Notes: a model not told the origin generated them from the sequence alone. A stretch of DNA of 64,000 nt from an uncultured Oscillospiraceae bacterium (GCA_934569225.1 CAKTKC010000011.1:1-64000); one strand, 5' to 3'. Positions 41,758-51,398 are shown, counted from the first letter of the stretch. Made by a program: numbers and translations.

Positions 41758-43103
41758 CGCTCAGACAGGCCGCCGAGTGGTGCGGCGGCGTGGTGGAAGA
41801 AAAATACGCGGATATTGCATTTTTAGGCGCGGCCAACGACACCCGGGTCATGCAGCCGGGGCAGCTGTTCATCGCGCTCCAAGGCGCACGGGACGGCCAC
41901 GACTTCATCGAGAAGGCCATGGACAGGGGGGCTGCGGCGGCTCTGTGCAGCCGCAGGGTGGGGGACTACCCCGCAATCTATGTGGACGACCCCCGCATCG
42001 CTCTGGGGAGAATTGCCCGGGAGGAACTGAAACGCATCGGCGCAAAGGTGGTAGCGGTCACCGGCTCCGTTGGCAAGAGTACAACGAAGGAAATGATCGC
42101 CGCCGTGCTGGAGCAGGCCTTTGTCACCAGCAAGACCCCGGCCAACCACAATAACGACATCGGAATGCCCATGGCGGTGCTTGCCATGCCGGAGAATACC
42201 GAGGTCGCGGTGCTGGAAATGGGCATGAACCATTTCGGCGAAATATCCTACCTGTCCCAGATCGCAAAGCCGGACGTGGCGGTGATCATCAACATCGGCA
42301 CTGCCCACATTGAGTTCCTGGGTACCCAGGAGGGAATCCGGCAGGCGAAAATGGAGATCGTGGAGGGCATGACCCCACATGGGATGCTCCTGCTCAACGG
42401 CGACGATTTTCTCCTGCGCAATCTGGACAAGGAGCCGCAGCAGCGGGTTACATACTTCGGTTCCTCCGAAGGCTGTGCCGTCCGGGCGTTTGACGTCAAT
42501 CAGGACGGCGACTATCTGCACTTCCGGGTGGAGGCCGGGCGGCTGTCCTTCCCGGTAAAGATGCTGCTGGAAGGGGAGCATTACGTCAACGACGCCCTGG
42601 CGGCGGTGACGGTCGGCCTGAAGCTGGGGGTGCTGCCCGAAAAGATTCAGGCGGGTCTTTCCCAGTTCCGGAACATTTCCGGCCGTCAGGAGATCATCCA
42701 GTCCGGCGGCATGACCATCATCAAGGACTGCTACAACGCAGGCCCCGAGTCCATGGCGGCGGCGCTGGCTGTCCTGGGGAAGAAGCCGGGACGGCGGATC
42801 GCCGTGCTGGGTGACATGCTGGAGCTGGGTGACTGCACCCAGGCGGAGCATTACCGGGTGGGCAGAATTGCCGCGGAAAAGGCAGACTATGTCTTTGCCT
42901 ACGGCCCCAATTCCGGGCGGATCATCAGCGGCACCATCACCGGCGGTATGCCGGAGACCCGGGGAAGAGCCTTTACGAACCGGGAGGAGCTGGTGGCGGC
43001 ACTGAAGCGCACGGCAAAGCCCGGCGATGTGCTACTGTTCAAGGCCAGCCACGGCATCCATCTGGAACAGGTAATCGATGAATTCTTAGGCGAAGAGAAG
43101 TAA
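41745..43103 (+). CDS. murF: UDP-MurNAc-tripeptide D-Ala-D-Ala ligase
   Basis: 452 residues with VTGSVGKSTTKEM (ATP site), NHNNDIGMP, LEMGMNHFGE and DCYNAGPESM, the MurF signatures. It completes the pentapeptide precursor. Confidence 0.96.
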   Translation: MAKLTLRQAAEWCGGVVEEKYADIAFLGAANDTRVMQPGQLFIALQGARDGHDFIEKAMDRGAAAALCSRRVGDYPAIYVDDPRIALGRIAREELKRIGAKVVAVTGSVGKSTTKEMIAAVLEQAFVTSKTPANHNNDIGMPMAVLAMPENTEVAVLEMGMNHFGEISYLSQIAKPDVAVIINIGTAHIEFLGTQEGIRQAKMEIVEGMTPHGMLLLNGDDFLLRNLDKEPQQRVTYFGSSEGCAVRAFDVNQDGDYLHFRVEAGRLSFPVKMLLEGEHYVNDALAAVTVGLKLGVLPEKIQAGLSQFRNISGRQEIIQSGGMTIIKDCYNAGPESMAAALAVLGKKPGRRIAVLGDMLELGDCTQAEHYRVGRIAAEKADYVFAYGPNSGRIISGTITGGMPETRGRAFTNREELVAALKRTAKPGDVLLFKASHGIHLEQVIDEFLGEEK

Positions 43104-43117
43104 CGGAGGAAGAAGTC

Positions 43118-44095
43118 ATGACGAGAATCTTGATTACGGCGGCGGCGGGCTGCATCCTGACTGCCGGCATTGGCTATCTGCTGCTGCCGGTGCTGCGGGC
43201 GCTGAAGGCCGGACAGTCCATCCGGGAGATTGGCCCCACCTGGCACAACACCAAGGCCGGCACCCCCATGATGGGCGGACTGATGTTCGTTTTCGGGACA
43301 ATCCTCTGCCTGGTGGGCAATTTCCCCGCCATAAGCGATGATTCCCCGTTTTACGTGCTGGCGCTTTCCCTGTGCTTCGGCCTTATCGGGTTCCTGGACG
43401 ATTTTACCAAGGTCAAATTCCACCGGAATCTGGGGCTGACGACGTTACAAAAGGCCATGCTGCAAATGGCGGTGTCGGCGCTGTTCCTGTACGCCATGTA
43501 CCGCTCCGGCTTTATGGACACCCATCTGTACATTCCCTTTGTGAATGTGAGCTTTCGGCTGCACCCCATCGTCTATATTTTCTTCGCCATGTTCGTCATG
43601 GTGGGCACGGACAACGCGGTGAACCTCACCGACGGCGTGGACGGCCTGTGTGCCAGCGTCACCCTGCCTGTGATGATATTCTTTACCGCTGCGGCTGCCG
43701 CTATGGGCAAGTACGATTTGGCGCTGCTGCCCGCCGCTCTGTCGGGCGGACTGGTCGCGTACCTCTTTTATAACTGGCATCCGGCCAAGGTCTTCATGGG
43801 AGACACCGGCTCGCTGTTCTTAGGCGGCGTGGTGTGCGCCATGGCCTTCGCATTGGAGATGCCCCTGATTCTGATTCTGATCGGCTTCGTGTATGTCTGT
43901 GAAGCCATGTCCGATATTTTGCAGGTCTCCTATTTCAAGGCGACCCACGGCAAGCGCCTGTTCAAGATGGCGCCCATCCACCACCATTTTGAAATGTGCG
44001 GCTGGAAGGAAGAAAAAATCGTGCTGGTGTTCGCCGGTGTGACGGCGGCCATGTGCGTGCTGGCCTGGTTCGGCATCGCCGGTCTTGTCGGCTGA
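43118..44095 (+). CDS. mraY: Phospho-MurNAc-pentapeptide transferase
   Basis: 325 residues, ten helices, with HNTKAGTPMMGG, FLDDFTK (Asp pair), NAVNLTDGVDGL and FMGDTGSLFLGG, then the conserved IHHHFE. It links the precursor to undecaprenyl phosphate, forming lipid I at the inner membrane face. Confidence 0.97.
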   Translation: MTRILITAAAGCILTAGIGYLLLPVLRALKAGQSIREIGPTWHNTKAGTPMMGGLMFVFGTILCLVGNFPAISDDSPFYVLALSLCFGLIGFLDDFTKVKFHRNLGLTTLQKAMLQMAVSALFLYAMYRSGFMDTHLYIPFVNVSFRLHPIVYIFFAMFVMVGTDNAVNLTDGVDGLCASVTLPVMIFFTAAAAAMGKYDLALLPAALSGGLVAYLFYNWHPAKVFMGDTGSLFLGGVVCAMAFALEMPLILILIGFVYVCEAMSDILQVSYFKATHGKRLFKMAPIHHHFEMCGWKEEKIVLVFAGVTAAMCVLAWFGIAGLVG

Positions 44096-44119
44096 TTAAC
44101 TCCTGAAAGGATGTATCTT

Positions 44120-45286
44120 ATGGCGTCGGAGCGTAACCTCCATGCCAAAGAGAAACGCCGCCCGGGGCTTTCCCGGACGGGGGAAAGCATTGATTACCCC
44201 TTTTTGCTGCTGGTGCTTCTGCTGCTGACGGTGGGACTGGCTATGCTGTACTCGGCAAGCTACGCCCAGAGCGAATACGACACCAGTTACGAAATTTCCA
44301 CAAAATATCTCCAGAAACAGGCGGTTTGCGCCGCGATCGGTCTTGCCGCCATGTTCTTTTTCAGCCGGATACCCACGGGCGTCTGGTACCGGTTCGCCTG
44401 GCCGCTGTACGGCGTGAGCATCGCGCTGCTGCTGAGCGTCCTTGTCATCGGCGAGGAGGTCAACGGCGCACGGCGCTGGATCAATCTGGCGGGCATTCAG
44501 TTTCAGCCCTCCGAGATCGCGAAATTCACCATGATTCTGTTGTTCGCCCGGTTGACCCGGCTGTATGGGCAGGACGCAAAAACCTTCCGCCACGGCGTTC
44601 TGGGCTTCGGCCTGGCGCTGATGGGAATTCTGGTTCCGCTGGCGCTGGAAAAGCACCTGTCGGCCATTATGCTCATGGGTATGGTGGCGGTGGTGATGAT
44701 GTTCGTGGCGGGCACCCGAACCAGATGGCTGCTGGCCGGGGCGGGGGCTGCCGCCGTGTTCGTGGTCGTCTACATCAGCTTCATGGGCTACGCCGGCGAC
44801 CGGGTCACCGCGTGGCTCCACCCGGAGCTTGACCCGGGGGACACCGGATACCAGATCTTGCAGTCGCTGTACGCCATCGGCTCCGGCGGCCTGTTCGGAC
44901 TGGGCTACGGCAAGTCCCGGCAGAAATATCTGTATCTGCCTTTTCAATATAACGACTATATCTTCGCGGTGATCTGCGAGGAGCTGGGACTGGTGGGGGC
45001 AATGGCAATTGTGATCCTGTTTGCCGTCACCATCCTGCGTGGCTACTGGATCGCGCTGAACGCCCGCGACCGGTTTTCCACCGTCTTTGCGGCGGGGCTG
45101 GTGACGCTGATTGCGGTACAGACCATTCTGAATCTGTGCGTGGTCACCAATCTGCTCCCCTCCACCGGCATTGCGCTGCCCTTCTTTTCCTACGGCGGCA
45201 CGGCGCTGGCGGTGAATCTGGGGGAAATGGGCATCGTTCTGGGGATTTCCAGAGGGCGAAACCGGAGAAAAATACAGGAGGCATGA
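44120..45286 (+). CDS. ftsW: SEDS-family peptidoglycan polymerase FtsW
   Basis: 388 residues, about ten helices, with GARRWINL, FQPSEIAKF, GYQILQSLYAIGSGG and TGIALPFFSYGGTAL. It polymerises lipid II with the partner PBP. ATG 44120 is preferred over ATG 44111, which directly abuts AAAGG. The gene order mraY-ftsW-murG matches other Firmicutes. Confidence 0.93.
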   Translation: MASERNLHAKEKRRPGLSRTGESIDYPFLLLVLLLLTVGLAMLYSASYAQSEYDTSYEISTKYLQKQAVCAAIGLAAMFFFSRIPTGVWYRFAWPLYGVSIALLLSVLVIGEEVNGARRWINLAGIQFQPSEIAKFTMILLFARLTRLYGQDAKTFRHGVLGFGLALMGILVPLALEKHLSAIMLMGMVAVVMMFVAGTRTRWLLAGAGAAAVFVVVYISFMGYAGDRVTAWLHPELDPGDTGYQILQSLYAIGSGGLFGLGYGKSRQKYLYLPFQYNDYIFAVICEELGLVGAMAIVILFAVTILRGYWIALNARDRFSTVFAAGLVTLIAVQTILNLCVVTNLLPSTGIALPFFSYGGTALAVNLGEMGIVLGISRGRNRRKIQEA

Positions 45287-45289
45287 CCT

Positions 45290-46417
45290 ATGAATCTGAT
45301 TTTTACCTGCGGCGGCACGGCGGGACACATCAACCCGGCCATCGCGGTTGCCAATATGATGCGGGAGTGCCACCCGGACTGCAATATCCTCTTTATCGGC
45401 GCGAAAGGCCACATGGAGGAAAAGCTGGTACCCCAGGCAGGGTATGATCTCAAATGCCTGGAAGGCTCCGGCCTCAGCCGGGGGAAAAGCCTGGCCGCGA
45501 TAAAGAAAAACCTCCACGCGGTGAAATGCGTGCGGGAGGGCGTGAAGGCGTGCAAAAAGATTTTCCGGGAATTTAAGCCCGACGTGGTCATCGGCACCGG
45601 CGGCTATGCCAGCTTCCCGGCGCTGTACGCCGCCCAGTCCATGGGCATTCCCACCTGCGTCCATGAGAGCAACGCCGTCCCCGGCGTCACCACAAAACTG
45701 GCGGCGAACAAGGCCAGCCGGGTGCTGGTTGCCTTTGAGGAAAGCGTCCGCCACTACAGGCACCCGGAAAAGGTGGAAGTCGTGGGAATGCCCGTGCGCA
45801 GAGAGTTCATTTTCGACACCAAAGAGGGCGCGCGGAAGGAGCTGGGCTTAAGCGGCTTCGTGGTCGTCTCCGCCTTCGGCAGTCAGGGCGCAAAGGTCAT
45901 GAACGAGACCATCGCGGACATGATTCCTCTGGAGCAGGCCGACGGCTTCCCCTTCCACCACATCCACGCCACCGGCAGCTTCGGCAAGGAGTGGATGCCC
46001 CAGCGCGTCTTGGACAACGGCGTGGACTGGAAAAACTGCCCCGCGCTGGACATCCGGGAGTATATTTACGACATGCCCACCGTCATGGCGGCGGCGGACA
46101 TCGTCATCGGCCGGGCGGGCAGCGCCACCTGCAATGAGATCGGCGCTTCCGGCACGCCCTGCATCCTCATCCCGTCGCCCAATGTGACGAACAACCATCA
46201 GGAAAAGAACGCCCGTGTGCTGGAAGCGGCGGGCGGCGCGGTGGTGGTGCTGGAAAAGGACTGCACGCCCGGGAAGCTGTATGAGCTGATCCGTTCGCTG
46301 CTGGCGGACGAAGACCGCCGCAGGGAGATGTCCCGGAAGCTGCACACGATGGTTCGCCTGGATTCCGCAGAGCGGATCTGTGACATTGTGGAGCAGCTGA
46401 CTCAAAGCGAAAAATAA
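45290..46417 (+). CDS. murG: UDP-GlcNAc transferase MurG
   Basis: 375 residues with FTCGGTAGHINPA, GTGGYASFPALYA, HESNAVPG and GRAGSATCNEI, the MurG signatures. It adds GlcNAc to lipid I to give lipid II. Confidence 0.96.
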   Translation: MNLIFTCGGTAGHINPAIAVANMMRECHPDCNILFIGAKGHMEEKLVPQAGYDLKCLEGSGLSRGKSLAAIKKNLHAVKCVREGVKACKKIFREFKPDVVIGTGGYASFPALYAAQSMGIPTCVHESNAVPGVTTKLAANKASRVLVAFEESVRHYRHPEKVEVVGMPVRREFIFDTKEGARKELGLSGFVVVSAFGSQGAKVMNETIADMIPLEQADGFPFHHIHATGSFGKEWMPQRVLDNGVDWKNCPALDIREYIYDMPTVMAAADIVIGRAGSATCNEIGASGTPCILIPSPNVTNNHQEKNARVLEAAGGAVVVLEKDCTPGKLYELIRSLLADEDRRREMSRKLHTMVRLDSAERICDIVEQLTQSEK

Positions 46418-46442
46418 CCCGCCTTACCCCAGGAGGAACACT

Positions 46443-47954
46443 ATGGATACAACACAGGATAGCCGGGAAAACGCCGGAAAGCGCCGTCCGCAGACAGACG
46501 GACAGAAGCGCGCTTCCCAGCGCCCCGGACAAAGTGCCCCGGAGCAGCGCCGCCGTCCGTCAGAGCAAAGCGCCCAGGAGCGCCCGCGTCGTGCGCCGGA
46601 GCAAAGTGCTCAGGAGCGCCCTCGCCGCACAGCGGAACAGGGTGCTCAGGAGCGTCCCCGCCGCCCGGCAGAGCAAAACACCCAGGAGCGTCCTCGCCGC
46701 GCAACGGAACAGGGTGCTCAGGAGCGTCCCCGCCGTGCAGCAGAACAAAACGCCCCGGAACAGCGCCGCCGTGCGCAGGAGCAGAACACCCAGGAACGCC
46801 CCCGCCGTCCGGCAGAACAGGACGCCCAGAGACGCCCCGCACGGCAGGAGAAGCCTGACCGTCCGGTCAAAAGGGAAGCCCAGCCCCGTCAGAGAGCCGG
46901 GGAGGAAGCCGCTGCCCGCCAGCGGGCAAAGCAGTCCGCCGATTCCCGGAAGGGCGCACCCCGCCGCAAGCCCGTGGACGACGATGTCCCCAACAGGAAG
47001 CGCGCCTACGGAAACAGCAAGCCCAAAAAGAAGTCGGCGCTGACCATGCTTGCCGAGACGCTTATGAGCGCGAAGAACCGCCCGAAGAAGCGTCACTCCC
47101 GGAAAACCGAAAGCAGCCGCCCGAAAACGCCTACCCCTGCCGTGATCTATACCCAGCCCCTTCCCTTCAACCGCGACCGGCTGATCGTCCAGCTGATAAC
47201 GGTGACGGCGGTGGTGCTGGCCATCGTCATGGGTCTGTCGGTATTTTTCAAGGTGAAGACCATCACCATCACCGGCGCGGATACCTACAGCGCGTGGGCG
47301 GTGCGGGAGGCCTCCGGCATCTCCGAGGGTGACAAGCTTCTGACCTTCAGCAAGATCCGCGCCGCCAGCCAGATTATGGCAAATTTGCCCTATGTCAAGG
47401 GTGTGCGGATTGGTATAAAATTGCCAGATACGGTCAATATTATGATCGAAGAAGAGAGCGTGGTCTATGCCATCAAGTCCAGCGACGGACAGTGGTGGAT
47501 GATGGACTCCGACGGTCGGGTCGTGGAGCAGGCGAACAACGCCAAGGCGGCCACGGCCACCCAGGTTCTGGGCGTCACACTGGAAGCCCCGGCGGTCAAC
47601 CAGAAGGGCATCGCCACGGAGATGACCCCAAGCGAGACCAATGAGCTGGGAGAGCTGATCCCGGTGACGACCACCGGCGCCCAGCGTCTCACCGCAGCAT
47701 TGCAGATCCTCAAGGCGCTGGAAAACAACGACATCGTGGGCGAGGCCGCCAGCGTGGACGTGACCAGCACCGAGGACATTATCCTCTGGTACGGCACCCG
47801 GTATCAGGTCAATCTGGGCGACACATCCCGCCTTGATTACAAGGTTGACTGCATGAACGACGCCATTTTGCAGATGAGCGACTACCAGAGCGGCGTTCTG
47901 GACATCAGCTTCACCATCTGGCCGAATCAGGTGGGCTATACGCCCTTCGCGTGA
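46443..47954 (+). CDS. ftsQ: FtsQ/DivIB cell division protein with long Arg/Gln/Glu repeat domain
   Basis: 503 residues. Residues ~30-130 are about eight imperfect 12-residue repeats built on AEQnaQERPRR; ~130-235 stay basic and disordered. A helix follows (~241-262), then a POTRA domain (VKTITITGADTYSAWAVREA) and a FtsQ/DivIB beta domain to the end. Usual DivIB is ~260-300 residues, so the cytoplasmic part is greatly enlarged. It sits in the ftsQ position before ftsZ, confirming the call. Confidence 0.88.
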   Translation: MDTTQDSRENAGKRRPQTDGQKRASQRPGQSAPEQRRRPSEQSAQERPRRAPEQSAQERPRRTAEQGAQERPRRPAEQNTQERPRRATEQGAQERPRRAAEQNAPEQRRRAQEQNTQERPRRPAEQDAQRRPARQEKPDRPVKREAQPRQRAGEEAAARQRAKQSADSRKGAPRRKPVDDDVPNRKRAYGNSKPKKKSALTMLAETLMSAKNRPKKRHSRKTESSRPKTPTPAVIYTQPLPFNRDRLIVQLITVTAVVLAIVMGLSVFFKVKTITITGADTYSAWAVREASGISEGDKLLTFSKIRAASQIMANLPYVKGVRIGIKLPDTVNIMIEEESVVYAIKSSDGQWWMMDSDGRVVEQANNAKAATATQVLGVTLEAPAVNQKGIATEMTPSETNELGELIPVTTTGAQRLTAALQILKALENNDIVGEAASVDVTSTEDIILWYGTRYQVNLGDTSRLDYKVDCMNDAILQMSDYQSGVLDISFTIWPNQVGYTPFA

Positions 47955-47998
47955 TGTTATTATTTTGTAAATAATTTGCCGAAATACCAGATTTTCTA

Positions 47999-48027
47999 TT
48001 GACCAAATCGGGTTTTCGGGATAGAAT
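47999..48027 (+). promoter_or_regulatory. Promoter of ftsZ
   Basis: TTGACC (47999-48004), a 17-base spacer and TAGAAT (48022-48027), 75 bases before ftsZ, so ftsZ can be expressed apart from the rest of the cluster. Confidence 0.75.
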
Positions 48028-48102
48028 GGGAAAGTACAGATGCAAAATTCAGGCAGCAGCGGCTCCGCCGTGTCTGCGAAAGATACATAGGAGGAAGAGA
48101 TT

Positions 48103-49221
48103 ATGTCCGAAACTTTACAGGATCGCGTTGTGAAAATCAAGGTGATCGGCGTCGGCGGCGCCGGCAACAATGTTATCAACCGCATGATCGATGCCGGTGT
48201 GGGCGGCGTGGACTTCGTCGTGGTCAACACCGATAAGCAGGATCTGAATAAATCCGTCTGCAAGAACAAGATCCAGATCGGCGAAAAGCTGACCGGCGGC
48301 ATGGGCGCAGGCTCCAAGCCCGAGATCGGCAAGAAGTCCGCCGAGGAATCCCGGGCTGCCATCTCCAAGGCGCTGGAAGGCACGGACATGGTCTTTATCA
48401 CCGCCGGTATGGGCGGCGGCACCGGAACCGGCGCGGCTCCCATCGTGGCTGACCTGGCTCACGAGGCCGGTATCCTCACGGTCGGCGTTGTCACCAAGCC
48501 CTTCAAGTTCGAGGGCGCGAACCGGATGCGTCAGGCCGAGCAGGGCATCACCGATCTCAGCGGCAAGGTCGATTCTCTGATCATCATTCCCAACGATCGT
48601 CTGAAATACGTCACCGACCAGAAGATTACCTTCGCCAACGCCTTCGGCATCGCCGACGATGTGCTGAAGCAGGCCGTAACCTCCATTTCCGAGCTGGTGG
48701 GCTTCTGCAAGAACGTCATCATCAATCTGGACTTTGCCGACGTGTCCGCCGTCATGAAGAACGCCGGACGCGCCCACATGGGCGTCGGCACCGCTTCCGG
48801 CAGGGAGAAGGCCGAGCAGGCCGCCACCGCCGCCGTTTCCAGCCCGCTGCTGGAGACCTCCATCAACGGCGCCACCGGCGTGCTGGTGAACGTCACCGGC
48901 TCCAACGAGATGACCCTGGACGACGTGGAGACCGCCGCCGGGATCGTGCAGGAAGCTGCCAACCCCGACGCCAACATCATCTTCGGCGCTACCATTTCCG
49001 ACGAATTTCAGGATGAAATGCGGGTGACCGTAATTGCCACCGGCTTTGAGATGAAGCCCGAGAGCTTCGCCCCCAGCGCCGGCGCGGACAAGACCGCCCG
49101 CCCCAGCAAGCCCAGCTTTGTCCCCGACGACATCGACACCCCCGTAGCCGCTTCCAAGCAGCCCACCAAACCGGCGGATATGAGCGACATCGACGAGATT
49201 TTCAGCATCTTCAAGCGCTGA
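48103..49221 (+). CDS. ftsZ: Cell division GTPase FtsZ
   Basis: 372 residues with VGGAGNNVINRM, the tubulin loop GMGGGTGTGAAP, NLDFADV and a C-terminal tail ending DIDEIFSIFKR, the conserved peptide for partner binding. It forms the division ring. There is no ftsA in the cluster. Confidence 0.97.
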   Translation: MSETLQDRVVKIKVIGVGGAGNNVINRMIDAGVGGVDFVVVNTDKQDLNKSVCKNKIQIGEKLTGGMGAGSKPEIGKKSAEESRAAISKALEGTDMVFITAGMGGGTGTGAAPIVADLAHEAGILTVGVVTKPFKFEGANRMRQAEQGITDLSGKVDSLIIIPNDRLKYVTDQKITFANAFGIADDVLKQAVTSISELVGFCKNVIINLDFADVSAVMKNAGRAHMGVGTASGREKAEQAATAAVSSPLLETSINGATGVLVNVTGSNEMTLDDVETAAGIVQEAANPDANIIFGATISDEFQDEMRVTVIATGFEMKPESFAPSAGADKTARPSKPSFVPDDIDTPVAASKQPTKPADMSDIDEIFSIFKR

Positions 49222-49241
49222 TAAAATTGGGATAGTGTACC

Positions 49242-49268
49242 GCATCCCGTCCCTTTCGGGACGGGATG
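49242..49268 (+). terminator. ftsZ terminator
   Basis: CATCCCGTCCC(TTTC)GGGACGGGATG, followed by TTTGCTG; the T tail is short. Confidence 0.7.
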
Positions 49269-49292
49269 TTTGCTGTAGCGGGGAGGAAAGCT

Positions 49293-50042
49293 ATGGGTGC
49301 CTATGAAGCATTGGCGGCCAGCTACGACCGCCTGACCAACGACGTGGACTACGGGGCAATCGTGGCCTTTTACGAGGAAATTCTGAAGAAAGAAGGGCTG
49401 AAGCCACGGACGGCCGTGGATCTTGCCTGCGGCACCGGCTCTGTGTCGGCGATTCTGGCCGGGAAGGGGCTTTCCGTCATCGGTGTGGACATGTCCGAGG
49501 AAATGCTCACCGCCGCCCAGCAGAAATGCGCAGACCTCCAAAACCCGCCCCGGTTTGTCCGCCAGAGCCTGCAAAGGCTGTGGCTTCCCAGGGGCGTTGA
49601 CCTGGCCGTCTGCGCCCTGGACAGCCTGGACTATATTACGAACCCGAAGGACTGCAAAGAGGCCATCCGGCGGGTCTGGAAGGCGCTGAACCCCGGCGGG
49701 ATGTTCATTTTCGACGTGAACACCCCGGAAAAGCTCCGCGCCATGGACGGCCAGGTGTTTCTGGACGAGGACGATGATGTCTACTGTGTCTGGCGGGGGG
49801 ATTTTGACGAAGAAAGCAATATCTGCTCCTACGGCATGGATTTGTTCCAGCGCCGGGGGGAAACGTGGGTTCGTTCTTTTGAAGAACACAGGGAGTACGC
49901 CTACTCTCAGGAGCAGCTGACGGCCTACCTGAAAGCGGCAGGCTTTACCCACATCGCGGTCTACGCCGACCGCCGCTTTGAAGCGCCGGGAGCAGGGGAG
50001 CAGAGAGTATATTTCAGCGCGAGAAAGGGAAAGATAAAATGA
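49293..50042 (+). CDS. Class I SAM-dependent methyltransferase
   Basis: 249 residues with YDRLTNDVDY, VDLACGTGSVSAIL (SAM motif I), VIGVDMSEEML and LDYI. The family is broad and the substrate is unknown. ATG 49293 follows GGGGAGG. It overlaps hslO by 4 bases, so the two are co-translated. Confidence 0.85.
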   Translation: MGAYEALAASYDRLTNDVDYGAIVAFYEEILKKEGLKPRTAVDLACGTGSVSAILAGKGLSVIGVDMSEEMLTAAQQKCADLQNPPRFVRQSLQRLWLPRGVDLAVCALDSLDYITNPKDCKEAIRRVWKALNPGGMFIFDVNTPEKLRAMDGQVFLDEDDDVYCVWRGDFDEESNICSYGMDLFQRRGETWVRSFEEHREYAYSQEQLTAYLKAAGFTHIAVYADRRFEAPGAGEQRVYFSARKGKIK

Positions 50043-50917
50043 AGGATTACTTAGTCCGGGGCATGAGCATGGACGGCTTTGTGAAGGCCGTAGCCATCCG
50101 CTCCACGGAGCTTGTGCGCCGGGGTGCCCAGATTCAGAAAACGACGCCCAACGCCACAGCGGCCTTTGGACGCTGCCTGACGGCGGCTTCCATGATGGGC
50201 AACATGCAGAAGGTGGAGGACGGCTCCATGACGTTACAGGTGCGGGGCGGCGGCCCCATCGGCACCATCACCGTGGTATCCGATTCCGTGGGCAACGTCC
50301 GTGGCTGCGTCACCGAGCCGCGGGTGCCGCTGGTGGAAAAATACCCGGGAAAGCTGGACGTGGGTGCGACCGTGGGCACCGACGGCACGCTGACGGTCAT
50401 CCGCGATCTGCAAATGAAGGAGCCGTATATCGGCTCGACCCAGCTGGTTTCCGGCGAAATCGGGGACGACGTGACCGCCTACTTCGCCCAGAGCGAGCAG
50501 ACGCCCACGGCCTGCGCCCTGGGCGTGCTGGTTGACCGCGACCAGAGCGTGAAGGTGGCGGGCGGGTATTTATTGCAGCTGCTGCCCGGCGCGCCTGACG
50601 AAGTGATCGACACGCTGGAAAAGGGCATTTCTCAGGCGGGGGCAGTGACGCCCATGCTGGAAGCGGGCATGACCCCCGAGGACATCCTGGGGCAGGTCTG
50701 CGGAAGCCTCGGCGTTGTGTTCCTGGAAACCACCGAGGTGACGTACAAGTGCTACTGTACCCGGGAGCGGGTGGAGCGCGCCCTGATCAGTCTGGGGCGG
50801 AAGGAACTGGAGGAAATCCGGCAGGAGGGCAAGACTTTCCCGGTGGAGTGCCAGTTCTGCGACGCGGTTTACAGCTTCACGCCGGAGGACATTCAGAAAC
50901 TGCTGGAAAAAATTTGA
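50039..50917 (+). CDS. hslO: Redox-regulated chaperone Hsp33
   Basis: 292 residues with RCLTAASMMGNMQK, GTIT and GYLLQLLPGA, and a C-terminal zinc site of CYC plus CQFC. Under oxidative stress the four cysteines release zinc and the protein becomes a holdase chaperone. Confidence 0.95.
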   Translation: MKDYLVRGMSMDGFVKAVAIRSTELVRRGAQIQKTTPNATAAFGRCLTAASMMGNMQKVEDGSMTLQVRGGGPIGTITVVSDSVGNVRGCVTEPRVPLVEKYPGKLDVGATVGTDGTLTVIRDLQMKEPYIGSTQLVSGEIGDDVTAYFAQSEQTPTACALGVLVDRDQSVKVAGGYLLQLLPGAPDEVIDTLEKGISQAGAVTPMLEAGMTPEDILGQVCGSLGVVFLETTEVTYKCYCTRERVERALISLGRKELEEIRQEGKTFPVECQFCDAVYSFTPEDIQKLLEKI

Positions 50918-50991
50918 TATTCGACGGGAAAATGGTGGGAAACGGTGATTGTCCCTGAGCAAAATTCCATAGAAAAAAACGGAAAAAATGC

Positions 50992-51020
50992 TTGACAAAA
51001 AAGGGGTTTCTGTGTATAAT
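50992..51020 (+). promoter_or_regulatory. Promoter of the tRNA cluster
   Basis: A perfect consensus: TTGACA (50992-50997), 17 bases, TATAAT (51015-51020), 42 bases before the first tRNA. Confidence 0.9.
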
Positions 51021-51062
51021 AAACCACGTCGCTGAGGTGAAGAGCCGCGGGCGGCGCTGTTT

Positions 51063-51138
51063 GGGAGCATAGCTCAGCTGGGAGAGCACATGCCTTACAA
51101 GCATGGGGTCACAGGTTCGAGCCCTGTTGTTCCCACCA
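51063..51138 (+). tRNA. tRNA-Val (anticodon TAC)
   Basis: 76 bases, acceptor GGGAGCA/TGTTCCC, anticodon loop CTTACAA, T-loop GGTTCGAGCC and encoded CCA. Confidence 0.95.
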
Positions 51139-51145
51139 TTTATTT

Positions 51146-51222
51146 GGCCCGGTGGTGCAGTCGGTTAGCACGCCAGCCTGTCACGCTGGAGGTCGACGGT
51201 TCGAGTCCGTTCCGGGTCGCCA
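51146..51222 (+). tRNA. tRNA-Asp (anticodon GTC)
   Basis: 77 bases, acceptor GGCCCGG/CCGGGTC, anticodon stem CCAGC/GCTGG with loop CTGTCAC, T-loop GGTTCGAGTCC and encoded CCA. Confidence 0.95.
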
Positions 51223-51270
51223 AATAAAAAGCATCTATGGTGCAGTTGAGCAGAAATTTCTGCTCAATAT

Positions 51271-51346
51271 GCCTCTGTAGCTCAGTAGGTAGAGCAGAGG
51301 ACTGAAAATCCTCGTGTCGTTGGTTCGATTCCGACCGGAGGCACCA
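51271..51346 (+). tRNA. tRNA-Phe (anticodon GAA)
   Basis: 76 bases, acceptor GCCTCTG/CGGAGGC, anticodon stem GAGGA/TCCTC with loop CTGAAAA, T-loop GGTTCGATTCC and encoded CCA. Confidence 0.95.
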
Positions 51347-51358
51347 TTCTGCTGACCC

Positions 51359-51395
51359 CGGAATCGAAGCAATTCGATTCCGACGGTCGGCACCA
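51359..51395 (+). pseudogene. tRNA 3'-end remnant
   Basis: AATTCGATTCCGACGG then TCGGCACCA repeats the T-loop and 3' end of the tRNA-Phe just upstream (TTCGATTCCGAC...GGCACCA). There is no 5' half. The front of the remnant forms a perfect palindrome (CGGAATCG/CGATTCCG). Confidence 0.6.
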
Positions 51396-51398
51396 GAT

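Noticed and set aside
39835..45763. Long minus-strand frames opposite the dcw cluster
   Set aside because: High-G+C antisense shadows of spoVD, murE, mraY, ftsW and murG; composition rich in His/Arg/Gln with no domain motif.
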